This document shows positions 48,732 to 59,900 of a stretch of 64,000 nucleotides of DNA, one piece after another. Location of the stretch: contig OX463782.1 of the NCBI GenBank assembly GCA_949825025.1, positions 37,163,951 through 37,227,950 of the forward strand. The letters are read 5' to 3'. How positions within the stretch are numbered: the stretch's first letter is position 1; the number at the start of each line of letters is the position of its first letter. The position numbers were made by a program, and so were the translations under genes. The notes under the pieces were generated by a model. It made no database searches. It saw only the letters and a program-made list of their open reading frames with translations, and was not told where the DNA came from. This stretch comes from Siphlonurus alternatus (lineage: Eukaryota > Arthropoda > Insecta > Ephemeroptera > Siphlonuridae).

Positions 48732-48975
48732 CTTAATAGCTTTAAATTATATATTGATATCTTAATAATAAAATTGCAATGTATTACAATGATTACAGAT
48801 CCACAAATACTTCTAAATCACTAAAAATATGATAAAAACGTTGAAAATGGCATGTTTACTTTTTTAGGCGACATTTCCGCGCATGCGCACTGATGATCTG
48901 GAAATGGAAATCGTCGCTCCCAAGACCCAATCAGGGTTGGACCTTGGACCCAATGAGCGGCCGGCCGGCGGCGGC
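48732..48975 (-). promoter_or_regulatory. WBP11 promoter region, CpG-rich, CCAAT and NRF1 sites
   Basis: Upstream of the start codon the sequence turns from AT-rich to CpG-rich (GGCCGGCCGGCGGCGGCGGC). CCAAT boxes occur on the plus strand at 48,927-48,931 and 48,950-48,954. No TATA box is apparent. This is the usual build of a housekeeping promoter. Confidence 0.55.
48878..48889. promoter_or_regulatory. NRF1 site
   Basis: CGCGCATGCGCA is a perfect match to the palindromic NRF1 consensus YGCGCAYGCGCR, about 147 bp upstream of the WBP11 start codon. NRF1 sites are common in promoters of RNA-processing and mitochondrial genes. Confidence 0.7.
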
Positions 48976-48989
48976 GGCGATCAGATCAT

Positions 48990-49527
48990 TAAAAATGTCA
49001 TACTCACTTCATTTGTAATGATTTAGTTAATTAACGCATTCTTGGAATATCAAGGTTATTTTCATAGAAAACTGAGTGCAGATAATAATAGTTTCTACTT
49101 TATACTACTCTATATTATAGTAAGAAAGTTAAAGCACGTGCTGGTATATATGTAGATCATTATATATAATATATATATATGTAAACGACTATCACTCCTG
49201 CCTGAGGGCTAGCTATGCAGGTAATGCTCGAGCTGCTATATTGAACTTTACCCTGCACTCGCGTCAGCAAATACCGCTGAGTGCATCGCAGCTACGAACA
49301 CACCGCTCTTCAACATCCTGAGCACATGCTGACTCAGGCTCAGTACTTTTCCACGTTTAATTATACAAAACTGTGGGTTACATCTATATTAAAATTGATG
49401 CTGCAGCCCATAGGAGAAATGGTATAATTACATGGGGATCAAATAAGTGTGATATTCGGTCAGTAGAATGGCAGGCAGATTAGAGCACTCCGCCCTTGCA
49501 AACACCATGAAGTGAATGGTCATGCAG
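48990..49527. other. Intergenic between WBP11 and a plus-strand gene, first exon not located
   Basis: Mostly AT-rich with a small TA tract near 49,168-49,182. A donor-like ATGCAGGTAATG sits near 49,215. If the plus-strand gene starts here it would share a bidirectional promoter with WBP11, but I could not fix a start codon. Confidence 0.3.
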
Positions 49528-50976
49528 ATTTGACTCCTATGATGGCCTATCTGCTACTTGCTGTCTGCTTGCTGGTCGATCCCGTGTTGCGTACGTCTTC
49601 GGCGAGGAGGCGGCATATGAGCCAGAGACGTCGCTGCGCGTGCATCGAGCCGTGGCGCTGGACGCCGCTGTGTTTCTACAGAGAATAGTGAGGAGGAGGA
49701 GGTACTGTAAACAATTAGAATTCACAATACATTGTTATTATAGAATGCATTAGCATGAATTTTGGCAAGTCTAATTTCTTTCTGTAAAAATTATTACACT
49801 ATTACTCAATTTGGTATTAAAAATATTAAAAATTAGAAATCATATCATGATCAATCAAATGTAATTTAATACATTAAGGAATTAATTAAAATTCTTAAGG
49901 TAGAGAAAACACGCCTAAATGGAACTTTCATGCTAAATTAGTCAAATTTAAAAATTATTTACTCCAAAACTAGCTCGTTTTTGTATACCTGATATTTTAC
50001 CTACTTATAAGGTATTTAAAGGAAAACATAATCATATTTTTTAATAATTTTCATGAATAGGATTTTTTTTTAACATATTGGACGTATAATTATTTCTATA
50101 ATACCTTAATAACATACAGTATTAAAATGAAATAATGATAAATATTTAGAACGCTTTTAATTTGTTCAATCAAGAATTTTTATTAACCGAATACTGTGTA
50201 ATTGTAATAAAATTTCAATACATTTTAACATAATATATTAAATAGTACAAATACGAAAAATAAAATATTAATTTGGGCGTTATTTTACTTAAACTTAAAT
50301 ATAATTTACCCAAGTGTGAATCCTCTCCCGCCTTTAACCCTAGCATTACCAAGGTATTTTTTTGTCACACGCTTTCCCAAAAGAGGGGGGGGGGAAGGGG
50401 AGGGGATCGAAACGACCCGCTATTTAAATCACGTGTTAAAAAATAATAAAGTTAATTTTTTCTCATTTTTATTATTCTTTTTTTTTTTGCGGAAAGTGTA
50501 TTGCTGGGTGGCTAACCAAGGATTACAAATTTTTGCAGAAATTTTGGGGCAATATTTTACACTTCTTTCGCGCTTTTAAAGATATAAGGTCTTAAACGAC
50601 ATAGCCCCTGCCATGCATGCGATCCGCTCTGTTGCGGTGTAGACCAAGTTGCTTAACATCACGGCGGATATATATGTTTTGTCGAGACCTTCTTGACGGT
50701 GGAATTGTTCTCATGAGAACTGCTTCTGTTTATTTGCCGGTATGGATATTTTTTTTACAGATCTCAGCATGTCTCGCTGGTGGCCAAGCTGACTAGAGAG
50801 CGCCGCGCCCCTTGGAGTCCGAGGCGAGAGCTGCAGGCCGCGGGCTACGCCTTCGTTAAGCCAACGGTCACAGTGAGGTCACACCATAGAGGGTGCTTTC
50901 TGTTGGGGTCCGTGGGGTCGCACTGCTCGCACAGGACTTTGAGGACTTGTTGCTCCATCGTTCTTCACTCAAACAG
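49528..50976 (+). CDS. Unidentified spliced gene, at least three phase-consistent exons (partial)
   Basis: Exons 49528-49701, 50761-50872 and 50935-50976 (+). Donors are AG|GTACTG, CA|GTGAGG and AG|GTCAGG; acceptors are TGCAG, TTTTACAG and GCACAG. The reading frame passes through all three without a stop. It gives segments such as VAYVFGEEAAYEPETSLRVH, FLQRIVRRRRSQHVSLVAKL, RRELQAAGYAFVKPTVT and DFEDLLLHRSSLKQ. All three exons are far more CpG- and GC-rich than their introns. The first acceptor is weak, so the 5' limit is unsure, and the first coding exon and the 3' end are not placed. Basic, Arg-rich helical stretches suggest an intracellular protein. I do not recognise the family. It is divergent to WBP11. 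Confidence 0.6.
49898..50097. mobile_element. TTAA-type foldback, family G, decayed half copy
   Basis: It retains the inner words TTAGTCAAATTTAAAAATTA and GTATACCTGATATTTTACCT, and the end TAACATATTGGACG. It lies in an intron of the unidentified plus-strand gene. Confidence 0.5.
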
Positions 50977-51296
50977 GTCAGGCTATGTAGAAGCTCATAG
51001 TGTGATTATGACAATTTTTACAATGATTAAATCCAACATATTTAAAAATTAAAATAAATAAATATTCAAAGAAAATCGAAGTCCGATTTTTTCAAGATTT
51101 TTATTTCGACGAAAATAATAAAATTAAGGATATTATAACAATAATGCATTGATTTTTTTTTCTCTGCCTTACTCTCAAGTTTTAAAGACTATAAATTTAA
51201 AATAGATTTTAAAACTATAGCTTTTGAAATCGTCGATCTACTATATAGCAATATATTCAATAGACTATATAATGAAATTACATAAAATGATGTACA

Positions 51297-52895
51297 CAGG
51301 GTGATCATAAAGTTCTTGAAAATTGAAGCCGCAATTAAAACTAATACATTCAATCTGAATGTACACTTTCTATACATTAAAGTAGAGATAATGTCGGTCA
51401 GCTGTTTTTTAGCTCCATTTGATTAACATGTATTGTAAACCTTAGCAAATTCACAAAAATTCTGAATTTTTTTGAGAGGCAGATATTAGTGCCTAAAAGC
51501 CATAGAAAAAAATTCAAAACAATTTAACGAGCCGATTTTTTTTTAATTAATTTATTTAATTTTCAGCATAGAGTATATAGAGGGCTTTAATTCCCATAGA
51601 GAGACAAACCAAAAAACTTAATTTAAAAAAATCGGCTCGTTAAATTGTTTTGAAATTTTTTCTATGGCTTTGAGGCACTCTAATATCTGCCTCTCAAAAA
51701 AATTTCAGAATTTGCTAAGGTTTACATGTTAATCAAATGGAGCTAAAAAAACAGCTGACCGACATTAACCCTTCCTTAAATTGAAGCCCTGGATTCAACA
51801 CATTTTCAAAACTTGATTCAAAATTTTTTTTTGTCAAAATGGATTTCTCACAAGTTGAAACATTTTAAAAATTGCGTTTTTTCACCTCTCTTTCTTGATG
51901 TTTTGGACTGCAGCACCTGAAATTTAATGCATCAAAATTCCTGCATGTTGAATTTTTTAATCCACATTACCTTAAGGTTTCTCCACATTGGCCCACTCGT
52001 ACCTCAAAACACATGTATGTAACTAACCGCACCTCAAGCTCTCGCCAAAGATCACGTGGCGTCGCAAGATTCGCAAGCGCAGTGGACTGAAAAGCGCGTT
52101 CTTGAGTTGCATGGTGTTCTTCTCCATTCAGTGTCTTGAACACGTTGTTCTCCAAAGAAGAATTTGAGTGTAGTGAGGTCAGGGGACCTCGGGGCCCACA
52201 TTAATTGTGAGACCGTTGCATTTGAGGAAAATTTTTACCAGCGGGGAAGACCTCGTACAGACAATAATGCGCTCTGTCACGAAACGACGTGCGCTCTTGT
52301 CTGTATACGGAGTCTTACTCGGACACTTGAACAGACGTTATGACGACGTGGTCCCACAATTGAGCCCGAAGGTTCCCTGACCTCATTACACTCAAATTCT
52401 TCTTTTGAGTTACATAAGAACACAGTATTCAAGACACTGCAGCTCAAGCAGCCCATCAGAAGCGTCTTTCAATCCTGCACCACACTTAATTGTAATGCGA
52501 ATCTTGCGATGTCACGCAACCTTTGGCGGGAGCTAGAGGTGCGGTTACATGATGTGTTTAATTGGTTTGTGTTACGAATAGGTAATGGGGCATATGTGGA
52601 GAAACCTTTTAAGGTAAAAAATTGAACAAGCAATTAAAAGTTTTGATACATTAAATTTTAGTTGCTGCAGTCCAAATGTCCAAAACATCAAGAAAAAGAG
52701 GTGAAAAAGCACAATTTTCATCTTGTTTCAACTTGTGAGAAAACCTCTTTGTAAAAAAAAAAAAAAAAAATGAATCAAGTTTTGAAAATGTTGAATCCAG
52801 GGCTTCAATTTGATGTATAGAAAGTGTGTACATTCAGATTGATTTTATTAGTTTTATTTGCGGCTACAATTTTCATGAACTTTATGATCACCCTG
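51297..52895. mobile_element. Mariner-type foldback made from an inverted duplication of a transposase tail
   Basis: The ends CAGGGTGATCATAAAGTTC and GAACTTTATGATCACCCTG are perfect complements, next to TA. In both arms, oriented outward, a decayed frame gives the block SPDLTTLKFFF, close to the PDLTPLDFFLW region of mariner-like transposases. Stops and shifts are present in both. So the element is two copies of a transposase 3' part head to head, 1.6 kb including a 395-bp insertion at 51,381-51,775. Confidence 0.7.
51381..51775. mobile_element. TTAA-flanked foldback, family H, 395 bp, nested
   Basis: TTAA is at 51,377-51,380 and 51,776-51,779. The tips are AGTAGAGATAATGTCGGTC and GACCGACATTAACCCTTCC. 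The uninterrupted right arm of the host foldback shows the empty site with a single ATCAAATTG. That confirms insertion with duplication of TTAA, the piggyBac-type target. The sister copy is at 33,226-33,620. Confidence 0.8.
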
Positions 52896-52998
52896 TATAA
52901 TGCAGCAATTTAACAATGTTACACCAAGCACGAAGCTTTTTCTCTTTTCATATTTTTATTAGCTCGATAATTGTTTCGATAAATCACATTCAAGAACG

Positions 52999-53323
52999 CA
53001 GTGACGTAGCCAGAATTTGTCCAAGGGGGGGGGGGGGGTCCTCAAGATAAAGATTGAGATCGAATAGCCCACTGGGGGGGGGGGGAGTCGGGGGCGCAGT
53101 CCCCTAACAGCCCGCCGCAGGCACGATTTTTTTTAAGGATATGCCCCTTTTTTTAGGGTAAAATTATGACAAAATACTATATTGTAGAGAATGTATGGCA
53201 TGATGCATTTTTTTTTAATTTCGATTAATTAATTATTAATTAATTTTAATTTTTACCATTTTTTGTTATTTTTCCATTAAAATTTACTAAGGTTCAGCTC
53301 TCAAGGGGGTCTATACGCCCCTG
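52999..53323. mobile_element. hAT-like MITE with CAGTGACGTAGCC end, direct repeats intact
   Basis: The element starts CAGTGACGTAGCCAG and ends TATACGCCCCTG. Identical TCAAGAACG repeats flank it at 52,990-52,998 and 53,324-53,332; an 8-bp duplication plus one matching base is the likely reading. The interior has two long G-runs. It is non-coding. Confidence 0.65.
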
Positions 53324-53332
53324 TCAAGAACG

Positions 53333-54420
53333 TTGATAACAACTGTAACATATGTTACTTTCGTTGACTAAGAAATGTGATGTTTTTTATACAAAGAATT
53401 ATTTTACGAAAATATTCAATTGTAAAATAATGAATCTGCAAGTACAATAATCCTGTTTCTTTTTTTTTATAAGTGCTAAAAGTATCATGTAAACAATAAG
53501 AGATGCAATAAGCAAACCAAAACCTGCTGGCCTGTACGTTATATAGCTGGCCACGAGCCGGTCTGCCACCGCATGGCCATGTGATGGCAAGCCATGCTGG
53601 ATCCGCGTTTTTCTTGTATACCGGCCAGCTGCCGATCCAGCACTGGCATGCCCTCACAAATTTAATTTAAATTGCCATTAGATTAAAATCATTCCATATC
53701 ACCTAAAACTTTTTTTATGCTTATATAATTAACACATCACTCTAATATGTAACGTGTGTGCAAACAGAATAAAATCTTGTGTGTTGTTTTGAGAAATTAT
53801 GCTCTTTAATTTCGTAGATAGAAACTCCAATATAATAGTAACAACATATATTACAAACCTTTAATTTACTCTTTTAAATATAGGAAAAATTATAAAATTG
53901 AATAAAAAAAATGCCACCATCGGGAATCGGACTCAGGACCATTGGCACCGTAGGCAGGTATCCTATCCCCTACACCTGAGTGTTTATTAAAAAATATACG
54001 ATGTTAGAGCCTACATATTATTCAAAATATTTGAACTCGTACGAGTTTGAAGATTTCCATATAAACTGTAAGAAAAGTAGCACAAAAGTACAATTTTTTA
54101 AAATTTCAATTATTTTCTTACGAATTTGAGTTGAGGGATGTTAATAAAAGGTTCTGTTTAAAAAATAAAAATTATTTGTCCCGAAAAAATTTCAAAATCA
54201 AAATTTATGGATGGCATTCCAGTGCTGGCCAGCATATAGCCCTCTGAAGGCAAGGCTGTCACTCCGTCAGATGGCTGACTGCTGGCCTCTGCTGGCAAGC
54301 CATCGGATCTGCCAGCAGTACCAGCAGCAGACCAGCAGCTGGCCAGCTGTAGGCCAGCAAGGCATGGTTTGCTGGTATATAGTTATTTAGTTTGCGACTG
54401 GCTTGTTATTTAAATTTAAG

Positions 54421-54424
<4 letters not shown>
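53333..54424. other. Spacer with a tRNA-like patch, no gene seen
   Basis: A GCCAGCA-rich stretch lies at 54,224-54,375 (CCAGCAGCTGGCCAGCTG), with a weaker echo at 53,520-53,650. The tRNA-like patch at 53,910-53,985 is described separately. No coding exon was found. Confidence 0.35.
53910..53985 (-). ncRNA. tRNA-like sequence (pseudo-tRNA or SINE head)
   Basis: On the minus strand GTGTAGGGGATAGG resembles an A box, and GAGTCCGATTCCCG resembles a B box 35-40 nt further on. The anticodon arm does not fold cleanly, so I do not call a tRNA gene. Confidence 0.25.

Positions 54425-54454
<30 letters not shown>
54425..54454. repeat. (AT)n microsatellite
   Basis: About 15 TA units. Confidence 0.9.
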
Positions 54455-54457
<3 letters not shown>

Positions 54458-54623
54458 CCCCTCAGTTGATTTGATAACTGAAAGAAAATTTTATTGAGGT
54501 TTGACATACACTCATTGCTTGTCGTAAGTACGTGATAAATTTGTATGTGCTTTTTAAATAATCAAACATAATTGTGATGTTAAGATTGCGTGCTCCCTTG
54601 ACTGAAAACTTGCTTGGTTGCAG

Positions 54624-54676
54624 AAGTTGCATGGCGTCCCAGACAAGAAAGCAAGAGAATTAACTACGTCATCAAG
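54624..54676 (+). CDS. Possible further exon of the unidentified plus-strand gene
   Basis: A TTGCAG acceptor precedes a phase-0 frame KLHGVPDKKARELTTSS, which would join directly to the last placed exon ending SSLKQ. No good donor or convincing stop follows, so the right limit is arbitrary. Confidence 0.3.
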
Positions 54677-54821
54677 ATTATTATATAAAAATATTTTTAT
54701 ATTTTACCATTATATTATGTACCATATGCAATTGTGTACGTACCAATGCATACCAAAATATGATAATATAATATATGTTAACAAAAAAAAAAAAAATAAA
54801 TAACCCTTCCCATTAATTATA

Positions 54822-54987
<166 letters not shown>

Positions 54988-55122
54988 TTATAGCCACTGT
55001 AGAAAATAATAGATTGAATAATATTTTAACTTTGCTGCGTATATAATCATATAAGCTCATCAGATTCTTGAACCTGAAACATATTCATGTTATATAGCAT
55101 TGAGAATGTACTCTTAATTAAG

Positions 55123-56060
55123 TTACAGTGAAGCTCGGCCAAGCTATAACTGGTCAAATTTCTACCCATAAGACACGGAGGTCTCTGTAGGCCGGGTCTC
55201 TGGAGACCCTAAGATGAGATCTCCATATCTTATGGCCAGAGACCCTACAGAGATCTCCGTGTCTTATGGGTAGAAATTTGAAGAACCTTGAATTTAGTTC
55301 CACCGGAATTCCGAGTGGCCAGCCACTATCGACCAATCATGATTTCAATATTAATGACTTCATACGAGCTGGCCAATCTCTGATCACAAAATCACCGATT
55401 TTGGCTATCTCAGATGACGTCATACTGATGATGAAACCAACAGTGATTGGTCGACAGTAGTGTGGCCACTCGGAATTCCGGAGGAACTAAATTCAAGGTT
55501 CTTCAAATTTCTACTCATAAGACACGGCCGGAGGTCCTCTGCTTGTGTCTCAACTCAAGAGACCCTACAGAGACCTCCGTGACATATGGCTAGGGATTTG
55601 ATCATAGTAATTTCACTGTAACTGAGAGAGTGGCGGGTCTGTCAAATGTTCGGCAAGGTTAGGTAAACTCCAGAGTTCTTGCTGGCTGAACTTGCCCGCG
55701 CAGCCAGCGAGAACCGGGCCAAGATCGTGTATAGATCCAAAGGTACGACCATGCGGAGTCACGTGACCATTTTCGTGACTTCATGATAGAGCCCTCTCCA
55801 ATGTTATTCTTTAAATATGAGGGCCGGCATACACATGACCAAAATGTGTCAATTGCCCCGAAATACCAACCAACGTTATTCTTATATGGCACTCTATCAT
55901 GACATCACAAGTGGGCGGGGCTAAAACACTCAAAGACCAGACCTTCTATCATGGAAGAAGCCTTCTATACACGATCTTGGGGCCGTGCCGCTGCGATTCA
56001 GTGGCGCCACCACTCTCAGTTACAATGAAGCTCGGTCAAGCTGGTCAAATTTCTGGCCAT
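55123..56060. repeat. Cluster of interlocked foldbacks
   Basis: An outer pair AGTTACAGTGAA / TTCACTGTAACT encloses a palindrome with ATTTCTACCCATAAGACACG at 55,157-55,283. It also encloses a second, inserted one at 55,282-55,506 (GAACCTTGAATTTAGTTCC tips). Next to it, 55,617-56,020 is another foldback with ACTGAGAGAGTGG / CCACTCTCAGT tips. After that the first unit restarts (GAAGCTCGGTCAAGCTGGTC). Some tips are shared between neighbours. Confidence 0.65.
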
Positions 56061-56986
56061 AAGATACGGAGGTCTCAAAAGTTCAAAGACCTCCAGATTT
56101 TTAATAGTAATTTATTAATAATAATGCAGAGACCATATTAGAAACTTCCGTGTTTTATGGTCAGATATTAGACCAATATTTTCAGAGCTCCGCTGGGTCT
56201 GAAATTGTTCCTTAATAAATTTCTGGTTGTAAAGACGCAGTTACAAAGTCCATGACATTTAATGGTCACCATTAATTAGTTAGAACTATGGTAACAGTGC
56301 ATGGTAATTGATTTACTAAAAAATTGCAGCTCCTAATAGTTCCTAATAATAGTTGTACATATAGTTCTTCATGCACAATAATTTTATATATATTTTATTC
56401 ATTTTATAATTATTGTACATATTAGTACGTGCTTCTTTAAAAACATCTATGTATGATGTGGGATATGTCGACAGTAAAACAGCATTTTGATGATCAAACA
56501 GTAAATTTAATGTTAACAAAAACTATAAATAAACTAACAATACAATTGACATAAAAACACAAATTAATTAATTTATTTGAATTTATTATTATATACGTAC
56601 TCTTCAATAAGTTCATAATTATGCTGGACAGTTGATCAGAAAATACTACACGTACAATTGATGTTTGCTAATTGAAAAAAAAATATATATACTTTGTATG
56701 CCTTTTTTTATAGAAATGCGACTCACACAAATGTGCAAGCAAAATTATAAAGACAGGCACACCAACTTTCTTAACGAGAAAATACTTAAAGACACATTTC
56801 AAAATTGATGTGCACAAATTCTGTTTCAATTTTAAATATATAGATTTGATAAAATATTTGACATTAAAACTACAATTGTAAACAAGGACTGCAGTGATAT
56901 AGGCGTAGTCACAAGCAGAAGTAGCAGAGAAACGTTAGCTGCGAACGCCAACTTTCTGGAAATGATTGCGATGAGTTGCCAGCCAA
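56061..56986. other. 3' flank of WBP2, AT-rich
   Basis: Probable 3' UTR and spacer. No foldback or exon was recognised. A TTTATT (AATAAA on the minus strand) near 56,572 is a possible poly(A) signal, about 415 nt after the stop. Confidence 0.3.
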
Positions 56987-59900
56987 CTACTGGTCCTTCT
57001 TTGTGGCGTCATGGTAGGTGGGGGGCGCCTCCTGCGGACACACAACCGTCATTATGTTGGACCATCCTGACCGAGTCTCCATGGTTCCCTCAGTCACAAT
57101 AGTTTGGAAATATTTCTCCATATGACACCATGTTAGAAAATTTGAAATTTTCTTTCAGAAATTATTAAAGCTATTATATTATTGTTCTGAAACCATCTCC
57201 AACCCCCCAATTAGGGGTCTTCTGATAATGAATCAAGAACTTATTTTCCTCTAAAAATTTTTTTAATGCCAAAAAAGCAATTTTGAGTTGTTTCTTAAAA
57301 TGTTGTTTTTATTTACGAGTTTTACAAAGAATCAGAAAGTGCAGGGTTCAATTAAAAGAAAGTTTTACACTACAGAAATCATTAAATCAATGAAAACAAA
57401 AGTGGTAAAAATCTTGAGAAATGTATTAGTTAAGGGTAAGATAACGCCACCAATGTTAAAAAAAATCCCTGACACAAAAATTCTGAAAAAAATTCAAAAT
57501 GTTCTCCTCTACACCCCCTATCAGTAGCTAAAATATCAGGTATACAAATACGATCTAGTTTTTGAGTTATGATTTTTTTAAGTTGACTACTTTAACATGG
57601 AGAAATGAAACTTACATGTTAAATTAGTCAACTTTAAAAATTCATAACTCAAAAACTAGATCGTATTTGTATACCTGATATTTTAGCTACTGATAGGGGG
57701 TGTAGAGGAGAACATTTTAAATTTTTTTCAGAATTTTTGTGTCAGGGATTTTTTTTAACATTGGTGGCGTTATCTTACCCTTGCGTGGCGCAGGCGCGAA
57801 ATTTTTGGATGCCACGCCCCTTTATTAAAAATTTAATTACACTTTTAATTGTACGTATTTACAATATATATCAAAATAAACATATCATACATTGAGTCGT
57901 GGAGTTGAAGATAAAACTCGTAAAATAAATTACAACTTTTATATATGTTTATAAATTTATGTATTTTCACCCTCTGCAGTGCCACAACTATAAGGTGCTT
58001 ATAAAAACAAAATCTGGAATTTGACGTGCGACAGATGACGCATTTGGATCGCTAGCTAGCTAGTATTCACAAATTAAAAATTAGTATTTTATTCTGGGAC
58101 AGCCAAATCAAGATCTCATCCAAGGCCCTTTTATAACTAGCATACAAGATGAGCATACAGGATTTAAAGTAAAAATGGATTCTGTAAAAATTTCGTCAGT
58201 TCTGATGTACGTAATTTTGATAATTATTTAATTATAAATATATATTATATAATAAAAGAAAAGGTTAAAAGTTTTCTGAAAATTCATACTTTGTGGTTTT
58301 AATAACAGGGTTGGACAATTTTATATTTTAATTATTTTATAGTTTCAAATATGCGAAAAAATATTTGTTATACATATTATACATTAAAACCACAAAGAAT
58401 GAATTTTCAGATCACTTTTAACTTGTTATTTTTTTGTTTAAAACAAGTAGGGAGCAAATTTACGTTAAAATTAATTTAAAAATCAAAATTATAGAATGTA
58501 AAACATTCAAAATTTGCGCGCTAGTTTATTATCTTTTGCGCCAAGGCGCCGATCGGAAATCTTCGGCAATCCAAACGTGTGCGAGAATCGCTACGAGCTG
58601 CGCTGCAGAATCCTGTGTAATCGGGATAGGCTACTACCCCTCTCGCTCTTTGCGTTCCCTGCAATAGCGCCGTAAGGTTGCACCGCAGCTTGTCGCGATG
58701 CGGTAGAGTGGGGGTATACAGGAAATGCGCGAACTTATAAGAAACATTTGAAAAGAATTTACTACATCTTGATGTCAAGTGTATCAAAAGACACAGTTTC
58801 TCTACAAATGAAATAAAAAAACGTTTTTTGTCAAAACCCCAGGGCAACCGGCGGTTATTGTGATTACATGGACCGCACGCCACTGTTCCTACAAGCCAAT
58901 AACAATACTGTACATTTATTTCTCCACCATAAAGAAAATCATTGTTCTGTATTTAGAAATATAAAACGCACTGGTTCAGCATTTTGACAAGGTAACTTGA
59001 ATGGAACCGTTATGTAACAGTTTTGTCTGTTTCTCCCCTAGCAAATTTCAACAAATTTATGCATCTTATTCACTAAACCTCTAAACTCTCATTTCCCCTT
59101 TGAATCCGTCTCTCCAGCAGCACTTTATGACACAATTAAGACAGCCACGCCAGTCCAGTGGTGACAACATGAACTAAGTCTCTGGGACCTCTAGTCAAAT
59201 TTCACATCCAATTCAAGCTCATATCAATAGTTTAGTGAAACGAAAAGTTAACTTACTCTGGAAAGAGCAAGCAAGTACTAAACCATGGGGAGACAGTATA
59301 TTTAAATTATCTAAAACTCACACTTACAATAAACTCACGGATACTGCTAAATTTAGATTAGACACAGGCCACGACTATCTTGGATGCTATCAAAAGAAAT
59401 TTAAAATCCAGGATAGTGATATTTGTAAATTATGTAAAAATGAACCTCAAGACAGAAGGCATCTATTTAGATGCTCTGCAATATCGACGGAACTTGAATT
59501 GTTGCCTGGCAACACGAAGAGAGAAGAGAAAGAATCCTATCTCTATTGGCTTACTAGAAGTAGAATGGTTTAAAAGCCGAAACGTGGGCATAAGAAAAGA
59601 AGAAAAGTCGTAGCATGCAAGCGAACTCACGTAGTATGCAGGTGGTGGCACGTAGGCGCACTGAGGCTTGTTGGGGTCGTAGTAGGCACTCTGGGCTGCC
59701 TCCATGGCCTTTGCCTCTGTAACAAGCGTAGCATATTTAGAATAACAACCACATACAATCGCGGCACATTTAGAATATAAAGTTTGCAGTAAAAAGTAGA
59801 AAAATTAAAGAAGTATGAAATTTTCACAATAAAATGAAGAAAGGGTTATTTTTTCAGCTGATATTATAAATTTTTGTCTGTGCTTATTATTTATCCCAGT

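Noticed and set aside
49537..49725. A minus-strand frame of 62 codons, or a short plus-strand frame beginning MMAYLLLAVCLLV that looks like a signal peptide
   Set aside because: The GC-rich stretch keeps a different plus-strand frame that joins cleanly to two further exons; the other frames stop or do not connect.
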